Assembly (NCBI RefSeq): GCF_025145285.1
Contig: NZ_CP102251.1
Span: forward strand, 2,418,001 to 2,482,000
Direction: 5' to 3'
Source of the DNA: Alistipes onderdonkii
Lineage (GTDB): Bacteria; Bacteroidota; Bacteroidia; Bacteroidales; Rikenellaceae
Length of the DNA: 64,000 bases
In this document: positions 15,139 through 22,642 of the stretch, one piece after another
How positions within the stretch are numbered: the stretch's first letter is position 1
How the letters are laid out: each line of letters begins with the position of its first letter
Translations under genes and position numbers: made by a program
Notes under the pieces: generated by a model
What the model saw: the letters and a program-made list of their open reading frames with translations, nothing else
What the model was told of the DNA's origin: nothing
Database searches by the model: none

Positions 15139-16194
15139 CTACTTTCCGAGGAGCTCCTCCACTTTCTTGTAGAGGTCTTCGCCGCGCAGGTTCTTGGCGA
15201 CGATCACGCCCTGGGCGTCGATCAGGAAATTCGACGGGATGCCCTGTACCGCATAGTCTTTGGCAGCTTGGTTGTCAAACTGTTGCAGCTCGCTGACATG
15301 AATCCAGTCCATGCCGTTGTCCTTGACGGCAGCGAGCCACTTGTCGCGGTCGCGGTCGAACGAGACACCGTAGATTTCGAAGCCTTTTTTGTGGAACTTG
15401 TCGTAGGTCTCCTTCAGGTGGGGAACCTCACCCATGCAGGGGCCGCACCACGAAGCCCAGAAGTCCACGAGCGTGTACTTGTTGGCCGGATTGTCGATCA
15501 CCGACTTGAGCGATACGGGCTGCCCCTCGGCATTGTTCTGCACGATGTCGATGTAGGGCTGGCCGACGTCGGTCTTGAGCTTCTGTTCGGCCGAGGCCTT
15601 CAGGTCGGTCAGTTCCTTGGTCTGCTGCATCTCGGGCGAGAACTTGGCGATTTCGTCCAGGGTTTCCTGTCCCGAAAGCTCGTAGGCCCGGTTGGGCATC
15701 AGCGCCACGCCGAAGAAATTGTCGCGGTTGTTGTCGATCGTCGAAAGCGTCAGTTGTTCGAACTCCTTTTCGATGGCCTCGCGGCGCTCGTCGGTCGTAG
15801 CCTGGTCGCGGTATTCCTTGATCAGGGCACGGCTGGCTGCCGAATAGGCGTCGCTGGCGTCGTTGGCCGGCGTGCCGGTGGTATGGCGAACCTGCGGATC
15901 CTCGGCGTCGCTCTTGATCGAGATGTTGCCCGGTTCGAGGATGAACTGCATGGCGAAAGCCTGCGGGCGTCCCTCGCGCGAGTCGAGCAGGTAGTGTACG
16001 CCCGGCGTTTGGGCGTTGCCCCTGAACTGGAACTTGCCTGCCTTGACGGCTGCCGAGTCGATCAGGCTGTCGCCCTGGTACAGGTAGACCGTTCCTTCGA
16101 GCCCGGCGATATCGCCGTCGATGATGTACTTGGGCTGGTTACTGCAACTGCACAGCACGGCTGCGGCTGTTGCGAAAAGGAATAAGTTTTTCAT
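15139..16194 (-). CDS. TlpA-family thiol-disulfide lipoprotein (paralogue 2 of a tandem pair)
   Basis: A 351-residue lipoprotein (VLCSC lipobox) with the same architecture as its neighbour: DUF4369-like N-domain, helical linker and thioredoxin fold with WASWCGPC and QGIPSNF. Large stretches are identical to the 14007-15065 product, for instance around NPANKYTLVDFWASWCGPC, which points to tandem duplication. It starts 16 bases after lpxD, so it is probably co-expressed with the coaD-lpxD envelope genes. Confidence 0.88.
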   Translation of the reverse strand: MKNLFLFATAAAVLCSCSNQPKYIIDGDIAGLEGTVYLYQGDSLIDSAAVKAGKFQFRGNAQTPGVHYLLDSREGRPQAFAMQFILEPGNISIKSDAEDPQVRHTTGTPANDASDAYSAASRALIKEYRDQATTDERREAIEKEFEQLTLSTIDNNRDNFFGVALMPNRAYELSGQETLDEIAKFSPEMQQTKELTDLKASAEQKLKTDVGQPYIDIVQNNAEGQPVSLKSVIDNPANKYTLVDFWASWCGPCMGEVPHLKETYDKFHKKGFEIYGVSFDRDRDKWLAAVKDNGMDWIHVSELQQFDNQAAKDYAVQGIPSNFLIDAQGVIVAKNLRGEDLYKKVEELLGK

Positions 16195-16210
16195 AATGCG
16201 AAGATGTTGG

Positions 16211-17245
16211 TTATTTTTTTGATGCTGCGAGTTGCTTCTCCAGCTCGTTCACGCGTTTTTCGAGTTCGGGCAGCCGTTTGAAAACCGTCGCCGAACGGTG
16301 GTACTGCATGCCGGGCAGCGCCGGGTAGCCGAAGCGGATCTCGCCGTCGGGCACGTCCTTGTCCAGGCCGCTCTTCGAGCCGATCTTCACATTGTTGCCG
16401 ACGTTGACATGGTCGGCGATGCCCACCTGCCCCGCGAGGAAGCAGTTGCTGCCCACCTTCGAGGTGCCTGCGATGCCGGTCTGTGCCGACGAGACGGTGT
16501 TCTCGCCGACCTGCACGTTGTGGCCGATCTGGATCAGGTTGTCCAGTTTCACGCCCCGGCGGATGACCGTCGAGTCGGTTTTGGCGCGGTCGATGCAGGT
16601 ATTGGCGCCGATCTCCACGTCGTCTTCGATCACGACGTTGCCCAGCTGGGGTATCTTGTCGAACCCGCCTGCGGCATTGGGCATGAATCCGAATCCGTCG
16701 GCGCCGATCACGGCGCCCGCGTGCAGGATGCAGTTGCGTCCGATGCAACAGCCTTCGTAGACCTTGACCCCCGGATAGAGGATCGTGCCTTCTCCCACAC
16801 TTACGCCCGTTCCGAGGTATACCTGCGGATAAATCTGGCATCCGTTGCCGATCTTCACGCCGGCTTCGACGACCGCGAAGTCGCCGATGTAGCACCCTTC
16901 GCCCACCTGGGCTTCGGCGCAGACCGAGGCCAGCGGGCTTATGCCGCTGCGGCGGGGTTTTGCGGCATTGTACATTTCGAGCAGCTTCAGGACGCAGGCG
17001 CCTGCGTCGTCGACCTTGATGAGCGTGGCCGAAAGCGGCTGTGAGGGCTCGAACGTGCGGTTGACCAGCACGACCGACGCTCCGGTAGTATAAATACAGG
17101 CTTCGTATTTGGGGTTGGTAAGGTAGCTGAGCGAGCCGGCCCTGCCTTCCTCGATCGAAGATACGGTGTGTACTTTCGCCTCCTTGTCGCCGACGATTTC
17201 ACCGCCCAGGAACCCGGCGATCATTTCGGCTGTGAATTCCATCAT
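16211..17245 (-). CDS. lpxD: UDP-3-O-acylglucosamine N-acyltransferase
   Basis: Third enzyme of lipid A synthesis; it adds the second 3-hydroxyacyl chain from acyl-ACP. Its 344 residues comprise an N-terminal uridine-binding domain, about ten left-handed beta-helix hexapeptide coils, and a C-terminal helix (PELEKRVNELEKQL) that completes the trimer. The catalytic His lies in the QIGHNV stretch, and another conserved His in LHAGAVIGADGFGF. The gene starts 4 bases after coaD. The protein begins Met-Met; either start is possible. Confidence 0.95.
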   Translation of the reverse strand: MMEFTAEMIAGFLGGEIVGDKEAKVHTVSSIEEGRAGSLSYLTNPKYEACIYTTGASVVLVNRTFEPSQPLSATLIKVDDAGACVLKLLEMYNAAKPRRSGISPLASVCAEAQVGEGCYIGDFAVVEAGVKIGNGCQIYPQVYLGTGVSVGEGTILYPGVKVYEGCCIGRNCILHAGAVIGADGFGFMPNAAGGFDKIPQLGNVVIEDDVEIGANTCIDRAKTDSTVIRRGVKLDNLIQIGHNVQVGENTVSSAQTGIAGTSKVGSNCFLAGQVGIADHVNVGNNVKIGSKSGLDKDVPDGEIRFGYPALPGMQYHRSATVFKRLPELEKRVNELEKQLAASKK

Positions 17246-17249
17246 AAAA

Positions 17250-17720
17250 TTACAGGTATTTGTTAATATCTACTCCCACGGGCATGAACTCTTCCACCGA
17301 ACGGCCGAACGAAAGCACTTCGCGCACCGTCGACGACGAAATGTCGGCCACGGGCGCCGGGGTGAACAACATCACGGTCGTGATGTCGGGGTAGATCCGG
17401 TGGTTGGTGGCCTCCATCGTGCGTTCGTATTCGAAGTCGGTTGTGTTCCGCACGCCGCGGATAATGGCGCAGGCCCCCATCTCCTCGGCGAATTCGCCCG
17501 TGAGCCCCGTGTAAATCCGGGCTTCGACACGTGCATTCCCGGCATAGAGGTCGTCGATCAGCCGTTTGCGGTTGACGACGGTCAGCAATCCCTGTTTCGA
17601 GGTGTTGTTGCCGATGCCGATGACTACGCGGTCGAAGAGGTTCAGGGCCTCGTCGACCAGTGCCGCATGGCCGCGGGTGAACGGGTCGAACGACCCGGGG
17701 AAAATAGCAGACCTTTCCAT
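17250..17720 (-). CDS. coaD: Phosphopantetheine adenylyltransferase
   Basis: Penultimate step of coenzyme A synthesis: 4'-phosphopantetheine plus ATP gives dephospho-CoA. The 156-residue protein has the nucleotidyltransferase signature FPGSFDPFTRGH near its start, the RGVRNTTDFEYE block and the ISSSTVRE motif. The ATG at 17720 (MERSAIF) was chosen. A TTG codon three residues upstream overlaps the promoter box and is unlikely. It is the first gene of coaD-lpxD-tlpA. Confidence 0.95.
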   Translation of the reverse strand: MERSAIFPGSFDPFTRGHAALVDEALNLFDRVVIGIGNNTSKQGLLTVVNRKRLIDDLYAGNARVEARIYTGLTGEFAEEMGACAIIRGVRNTTDFEYERTMEATNHRIYPDITTVMLFTPAPVADISSSTVREVLSFGRSVEEFMPVGVDINKYL

Positions 17721-17726
17721 ATCGGA

Positions 17727-17734
17727 CAAAGGTA
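17727..17734 (-). promoter_or_regulatory. -7 promoter box 6 bases before coaD, predicts leaderless mRNA
   Basis: The minus strand reads TACCTTTG followed by six bases and then the coaD ATG. With the usual 4-7 base distance to the start site, transcription would begin at or next to the start codon. Confidence 0.5.
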
Positions 17735-17774
17735 ATAATATTTGGGAATACCGGGTTAAAAAATGCGAATTAAT

Positions 17775-18368
17775 TTACCGTTCGAACTTTACATAGTCCG
17801 AATAGACGATCCGCGTATGCGGATTCGACGATACGATCTCCTGGCGCAGGGCCTTCGTGCCCCAGCGGATGAAGAGGAATCGCCGCGGGACGCGGTGCAC
17901 GACCTGCCGCAGGGTGTCGGTGCTCTCCACGCGGCAGGCGACCGAGTCGGTGCGGATACGCCCTTCGACCGTAACCCAGGCATCGCGCCAGCGGAATAGT
18001 TTCAGGGTATCGCGGATTCGGAGCGTGTCCCGGCGGAGCAGGACGACGGTGTCGCGGACGGGCGCGCGCAGGTCGACGCTCGTGGCGGTGACTGTTTTGG
18101 CGGCGGCTTCCAGCCTCCGGAGCTTGATGCCGAGCCGGCGGATGGAGGCGGCATCCTCGGCGCGGAGGCGTTCGAATTCGGCACAGCGCAGACGCAATGC
18201 CTGCACCGAGGCGGCCTCTTGTCCCAGCCGGGTGCGGTAGTGTTCGATGCCGGAGGCCAGGGCATCCTGGTTCTGGGTGAGGCGGCGGGTTTCGTGGCGG
18301 TAACGGGCATAGCCGTATGCCAGCAGCGCCGTTGTGAGGACGGCGTAAAGGAAAAGGTATTTTTTCAT
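17775..18368 (-). CDS. Coiled-coil single-pass membrane protein (DUF6549-like)
   Basis: A 197-residue protein starting MKKYLFLYAVL. One N-terminal membrane helix (about residues 4-20) is followed by a long predicted coiled coil rich in Arg, Glu and Ala (about 22-95). A small beta-rich end carries VRDTVVLLRRDTLRIRD and a WVTVEG segment. I recall similar proteins annotated DUF6549 in Bacteroidales genomes and phages, where they resemble spanin or Rz-like subunits; this link is from memory. It is the last gene of the murB operon, 50 bases after the class IV enzyme gene. Function unknown. Confidence 0.6.
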   Translation of the reverse strand: MKKYLFLYAVLTTALLAYGYARYRHETRRLTQNQDALASGIEHYRTRLGQEAASVQALRLRCAEFERLRAEDAASIRRLGIKLRRLEAAAKTVTATSVDLRAPVRDTVVLLRRDTLRIRDTLKLFRWRDAWVTVEGRIRTDSVACRVESTDTLRQVVHRVPRRFLFIRWGTKALRQEIVSSNPHTRIVYSDYVKFER

Positions 18369-18418
18369 GGTTTCCGGGTTTTGCGGCGAAGATAGCGTGT
18401 GCCGTCCCGGGAGGGTTT

Positions 18419-19138
18419 CTACATATTCGGAAACAGCCCGCGGAGCGCCCCGGCAATGCGTTCGGCGAAGATGGCCATGTAGGGCTGCCCGTCGCAGCGG
18501 GAAAGGGCGGTGACGCCCCGGTGGTCGATGAAGAAAAGTTCGTCCATGCGCGGCAGGTCGTCGCGCCCGACGGGCGCTTCGGCCAGTTCCAGCCCGGCGG
18601 CGCGGATGCTCCTGACTGCAAGGCTGCGCCCGATGCTCGCTTCGCCCGGCGGGGCGTAGACCCGCCTGCCCCGGATGGCGAACAGCGCCGCTTCGTCGGC
18701 CGCCATGAGAGTCCCGTTGCGGTCGCAGCGTACGGCGACGCTCGCACCCTGCAACCCGGCGTATTGCCGTGCCAGCTCTACGGCGGCCTCGCGTGCCGAG
18801 GTGGGGGCGTCGAACAGCGGCGGTTCGTATTGCAGCGTCACGGCTTCGGGCATCAGGCTGCGCAGGTCGTAGCCGCGGTAGAGCGAAACGCCTTCGAATT
18901 CCAGCCGCAGGGAGCCCGATGCCGGCAGGACGAGCCGCACGAATTTCGAACGGTCGCTGCCGGGGGCTTCCCGTCCGGCCACCGCCGCGATGGCCGTCCC
19001 GACCTCCCGGGCGTCCTGTGGCCCCGGGCACCCGAAGAGCGTGCGCGACCAGCGGTCGAGTACGGCCAGGTGTTCCCGCAGGCAGAGGGACTCCCCGTCG
19101 AGGACATGTACGGTCTGGTATAGGTAGACTTCCCGCAT
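18419..19138 (-). CDS. Class IV aminotransferase-like protein, catalytic Lys not evident
   Basis: A 239-residue protein starting MREVYLYQTVHV. Its layout resembles fold-type IV PLP enzymes (BCAT/aminodeoxychorismate lyase): an N-terminal R-EHL block, the NGTLMAADEAALFAIRG strand and the C-terminal DELFFIDHRGVTALS. The region that usually carries the PLP-binding Lys (KYADR-like) reads LFDAPTSARE, with no Lys. The only lysine in the first half is in SKFVRL, which does not align. It may be an inactive relative or have a different chemistry. It overlaps the holA stop codon (TGATG), showing coupling. Confidence 0.6.
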   Translation of the reverse strand: MREVYLYQTVHVLDGESLCLREHLAVLDRWSRTLFGCPGPQDAREVGTAIAAVAGREAPGSDRSKFVRLVLPASGSLRLEFEGVSLYRGYDLRSLMPEAVTLQYEPPLFDAPTSAREAAVELARQYAGLQGASVAVRCDRNGTLMAADEAALFAIRGRRVYAPPGEASIGRSLAVRSIRAAGLELAEAPVGRDDLPRMDELFFIDHRGVTALSRCDGQPYMAIFAERIAGALRGLFPNM

Positions 19139-20208
19139 CAGAGCATGAAGATTTTGAGCAGCAGTTCGCGCAGCAGTTCGCCGTCCGATGCACCCCCGGC
19201 GTTCATGCCCTTGCTCTTGGCGTCGTATTCGCGCAGCAGGCCGAGGATGTTGAATACCTTGCGGTTGTCCCAGTTGGCGGCGTTCTGCTTGATCTCGCCG
19301 ATGACGTAGACGTTGCTCTTCTTGAGGATGCGCATCAGCTCCGTGTCGGGCGGGAATGCGACCCCCTTGTGCCGCGAGAGCCAGCGGAGGTAGTTCACGA
19401 CGAAGAGCTCCTTGAACTGCCCGAAAAGCGCCAGTACGGTGACCAGCAGCGGGTTGTCCTTGGGGTTGCGGGCGAAATGCTCCGCGATCGTCAGTGCCCG
19501 CGCCATGTCCCGGGTCGCCACGGCCTTGCACAGCTCGAAGTTGTTGTAGTCCTTCGAGATGCCGATGTTGGCCTCGATGTCGGCGTCGGTGATGCGCTTC
19601 GTGCCTTCGGGCAGCGAGACGACCAGTTTGCCCAGCTCGTTCGAGATTTTCGAAATGTCGGTGCCCAGGTGGTCGGTCAGCATCGACAGCGCCTTCGTGT
19701 CGATCGCCAACCCTTTCCCGGCGATGAATCGCTGGAGCCACGAGGCGATCTCGTAGTCGCGCGGACGCATCGACTCGAGCACCGCGCCGTTGGCGGCGCA
19801 ACCCTTGTAGAAGGCCGAACGCCTGTCGGCGTTTTTCTCCTTGTGGCAGATTACGAGGATCGTCGTCGGCGACGGCTTCTGGGTGTAGAGCGAGAGCTTG
19901 TCCAGCCCGCGCAGCTGCTGCGCCTCCTTGAGGATGACGACCTGGTAGGATCCCATCATCGGCATCTGGCGGCAGAGGTTGATGACCTGCCCCGCCTCGG
20001 AGTCCCTGCCGTAGACGGTGAGCTGGTTGAAAGCCCGTTCGGCTTCGCCCAGCACGGTCGTGGCTATCTGCTCGGCGATGGCGTCGATGAAGTAGCTCTC
20101 TTCGCCCATGAGCAGGTAGATGGGGACGAACCGCCGTGCGGCGATCTGGCCGGCGAGTTGTTCGTATGCGGCGACGGAATCCTTGAATTTCAGTACGCTT
20201 TTAGCCAT
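19138..20208 (-). CDS. holA: DNA polymerase III delta subunit
   Basis: Delta opens the beta clamp within the clamp-loader complex. The 356-residue protein has the family's N-terminal segment YLLMGEESYFIDAIA, a middle helical region with LGTDISKISNELGKLV, and the C-terminal collar domain. It lies 1 base after tilS and overlaps the following gene by one base. Identification is by family pattern and length, typical for Bacteroidetes. Confidence 0.9.
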   Translation of the reverse strand: MAKSVLKFKDSVAAYEQLAGQIAARRFVPIYLLMGEESYFIDAIAEQIATTVLGEAERAFNQLTVYGRDSEAGQVINLCRQMPMMGSYQVVILKEAQQLRGLDKLSLYTQKPSPTTILVICHKEKNADRRSAFYKGCAANGAVLESMRPRDYEIASWLQRFIAGKGLAIDTKALSMLTDHLGTDISKISNELGKLVVSLPEGTKRITDADIEANIGISKDYNNFELCKAVATRDMARALTIAEHFARNPKDNPLLVTVLALFGQFKELFVVNYLRWLSRHKGVAFPPDTELMRILKKSNVYVIGEIKQNAANWDNRKVFNILGLLREYDAKSKGMNAGGASDGELLRELLLKIFML

Positions 20209-20209
20209 G

Positions 20210-21553
20210 TCAGACGATTTCTTTGGTGATACGCAGCACGTTCTCCGTGTCGGGCGTCAGGCGGTAGCGGTCGTCGATGCGGCGGCCGACGAGCCATACG
20301 ATCTCGCCGCCCGACAGCAGTACGAACTGCCGCTGTTTTTCGGCCATCGAGACCTTGGCGTCGATCAAAAAATCGCTCACTTTCTTGCGCCCCGTCATGC
20401 CGAACGGCACGAAGGAGTCGCCTTCGCGCCAGCGGCGCAGCGTGAGCGGAAATTGTAAGCGGTCGGCATCGACCTGGGCGATATGCTCCGGTACGCCGAA
20501 ATTCTTGATCGTGTCGATGTCCGTATATTCGAAGTAGAGCACCGAATTGCCGCAGTAGCTCCGCTGTGCGCCCCTTTCCACCTGCGTCATGCAGGCGTCG
20601 TCGGGGGTGATCGGCGCCACGACGATGGTGCCGCGGTCGACGTAGGCCACCCGTTCGCGCGAATAAAAGCGTCGCCCCGTCATGTCGTGCCGGAGCGAAT
20701 GGCAGAGCGAGTCGACGACGTCGCCCTTGAACCCGTAGGCCGAACTCAGCAACTCGTAAATCACGAACTCCTGCGGGAATGCTGGGTCGATGCGGTCGAG
20801 GTGGATCGTGTCGAACCCGTCCGCCGAAGTCACCGCCTCGCCGCGGATACGTTCGATGCCGTGGTTGATGAATAGCTGGGCATCGGTCAGGCGTGCCAGG
20901 TTGCGGCTCATGAGGCTCGTGAACTTGGGGTTGATCTCCCGGATGCGGGGGATCAGTCCGAGCCGGATCTTGTTGCGCAGGTATTTGGTCGAGCGGTTCG
21001 ACGAATCCTCGCGGAACGGGATGCGGTTGGCTACGGCATATTCGAGGATCTCCTTGCGCGAAGCGAACATCAGCGGACGGATGATCCTGCCCACCTGCGT
21101 CGAGATGCCCGTCAGCCCGCGCAGCCCCGTGCCGCGCAGCAGGTTGATGAAGAACGTCTCGATCGAGTCGTCGGCATGGTGGGCGATCGCCACGGCCGTG
21201 TAGCCCTGCCCGCGGCTCAGGGTGTCGAACCACGCATAGCGCAGGCGTCGTGCCGCCATTTCCATCGACTCGCCCGTGCGCTCCATTTCGGCCGTGGTTT
21301 CGAACCGCTTGTTGTAAAACTCCACGCCGTACTTCTTCGCTTCCTCTTCCACCAGCACCTCGTCCTCTTCGCTCTCGGCGCCCCGCAGCTGGAAATTGCA
21401 GTGCGCCACGCCCACCGAATAGCCGCTGCGGGTGAAAAGCGACAGCATGACCATCGAATCCACGCCCCCCGAAACGGTCAGCAGGATGCGGTCGTCGTGC
21501 GTCGCCAGGTCATTCTCGGCGACATACCTCTGGAAAGCCTCTAAAAGTGCCAT
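20210..21553 (-). CDS. tilS: tRNA(Ile)-lysidine synthetase
   Basis: TilS adds lysine to C34 of the CAU-anticodon tRNA-Ile so it reads AUA. The 447-residue protein has the PP-loop ATPase motif SGGVDSMVM near residue 29, the conserved HHADDSIETFFINLLRGTGLRGL block, and a C-terminal tRNA-binding domain with FVPFGMTGRKKVSDFLID. It begins one base after the murB stop and is followed closely by holA. Confidence 0.95.
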   Translation of the reverse strand: MALLEAFQRYVAENDLATHDDRILLTVSGGVDSMVMLSLFTRSGYSVGVAHCNFQLRGAESEEDEVLVEEEAKKYGVEFYNKRFETTAEMERTGESMEMAARRLRYAWFDTLSRGQGYTAVAIAHHADDSIETFFINLLRGTGLRGLTGISTQVGRIIRPLMFASRKEILEYAVANRIPFREDSSNRSTKYLRNKIRLGLIPRIREINPKFTSLMSRNLARLTDAQLFINHGIERIRGEAVTSADGFDTIHLDRIDPAFPQEFVIYELLSSAYGFKGDVVDSLCHSLRHDMTGRRFYSRERVAYVDRGTIVVAPITPDDACMTQVERGAQRSYCGNSVLYFEYTDIDTIKNFGVPEHIAQVDADRLQFPLTLRRWREGDSFVPFGMTGRKKVSDFLIDAKVSMAEKQRQFVLLSGGEIVWLVGRRIDDRYRLTPDTENVLRITKEIV

Positions 21554-21554
21554 A

Positions 21555-22565
21555 TTACAATATGTTGACTTCGGTGTCTATCTCTATGCCGAACTTTTCG
21601 TGTACGCGGGCCTGTACCATGCGGGCAAAATCGAGTATCTCGCCGCCCGTGGCGCCTCCCAGGTTCACCAATACCAGTGCCTGCCGTTCATGGATGCCTA
21701 CCCGTCCGCTTCGGCAGCCTTTCAGCCCCGCCTTGTCGATGAGCCACCCGGCGGCGAGTTTGGCCTTGCCCGAAAGGGTGGCGGGGTAGAGCGGCATGTC
21801 GGGCCAGCGGGCCCGCAGTTGCTGCGCCACGGATTCATCGACGACCGGGTTTTTGAAGAAGCTCCCCGCATTGCCCGTCACCTTCGGGTCGGGTAGTTTG
21901 GCGCGGCGGATGGCGCAGATTGCCTCGCGGATGTTGCGCAGCGTCGTGCCGCCGCGGGATTCGACTTCGCGCTCCACGTCGCCGTACCCCAGCCGGGGTT
22001 GCGGCGTACGCGAAAGGCGGATGTCTACCGCCGTGATGACGACACGTCCCCGCAGGTCGTGCTTGAAGATGCTTTCGCGGTAACCGAAACAGCAGTGCGC
22101 GGCGTCGAGCGTCATGCATTTGCAGTTTTCCACGCAGAACATGTGTACCTGCTCGATCGCGTCCTTCGCCTCGCAGCCGTAGGCGCCGATGTTCTGCACG
22201 GGCGCCGCCCCGGCCTTGCCCGGGATCAGCGAGAGGTTTTCGAGCCCCCACAATCCGCGCTGTACGGCCCACTCCACCAGGTCGTCCCATTCGACCCCGG
22301 CGTCGGCGCGCACGTGTACCGTGCCCCCCTCTTCTCCGAGCAGGGCGATCCGCTGCGAGACGGGGGTCAGCAGCAGCCCGTCGTAGTCCTGTGTGAAAAG
22401 TATGTTGTTGCCGCCGCTCAGGACGCTCCAGCGGTCGGGGATTCCGCCGCCGAAAATCGCGTGCAGATCCTCCTCGGTCTCGAATTCGACGAGCCGGGCG
22501 GCGTGCTGCTCGACGCCGAAACTGTTGCGTCCGCGCAGGCTGGTTTGGTGAAATTCTCGGATCAT
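21555..22565 (-). CDS. murB: UDP-N-acetylenolpyruvoylglucosamine reductase
   Basis: This FAD enzyme reduces UDP-GlcNAc-enolpyruvate to UDP-MurNAc in peptidoglycan synthesis. Its 336 residues contain SGGNNILF (FAD site), SLIPGKAGAAPVQNIGAYG, the catalytic-Ser region VTGNAGSFFKNPVV and a GWLIDKAGLKG block near the end. The ATG at 22565 (MIREFHQ) was chosen. An upstream TTG start would lie inside the promoter box. First gene of the murB-tilS-holA operon. Confidence 0.95.
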   Translation of the reverse strand: MIREFHQTSLRGRNSFGVEQHAARLVEFETEEDLHAIFGGGIPDRWSVLSGGNNILFTQDYDGLLLTPVSQRIALLGEEGGTVHVRADAGVEWDDLVEWAVQRGLWGLENLSLIPGKAGAAPVQNIGAYGCEAKDAIEQVHMFCVENCKCMTLDAAHCCFGYRESIFKHDLRGRVVITAVDIRLSRTPQPRLGYGDVEREVESRGGTTLRNIREAICAIRRAKLPDPKVTGNAGSFFKNPVVDESVAQQLRARWPDMPLYPATLSGKAKLAAGWLIDKAGLKGCRSGRVGIHERQALVLVNLGGATGGEILDFARMVQARVHEKFGIEIDTEVNIL

Positions 22566-22571
22566 GATGTG

Positions 22572-22579
22572 CAAAGTTA
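22572..22579 (-). promoter_or_regulatory. -7 promoter box 6 bases before murB, predicts leaderless mRNA
   Basis: The minus strand reads TAACTTTG, six bases, then ATG. The geometry is identical to that of coaD. Confidence 0.5.
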
Positions 22580-22592
22580 GAAATTATTTCGT

Positions 22593-22600
22593 TATCTTTG
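22593..22600 (+). promoter_or_regulatory. -7 promoter box of the DUF4301 gene
   Basis: TATCTTTG on the plus strand, 42 bases before the ATG. It is arranged back-to-back with the murB promoter in a 77-bp divergent gap. Confidence 0.6.
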
Positions 22601-22642
22601 AAGATAATTCCGATCCGACGAAAAACTAAAGACGATAGAACC

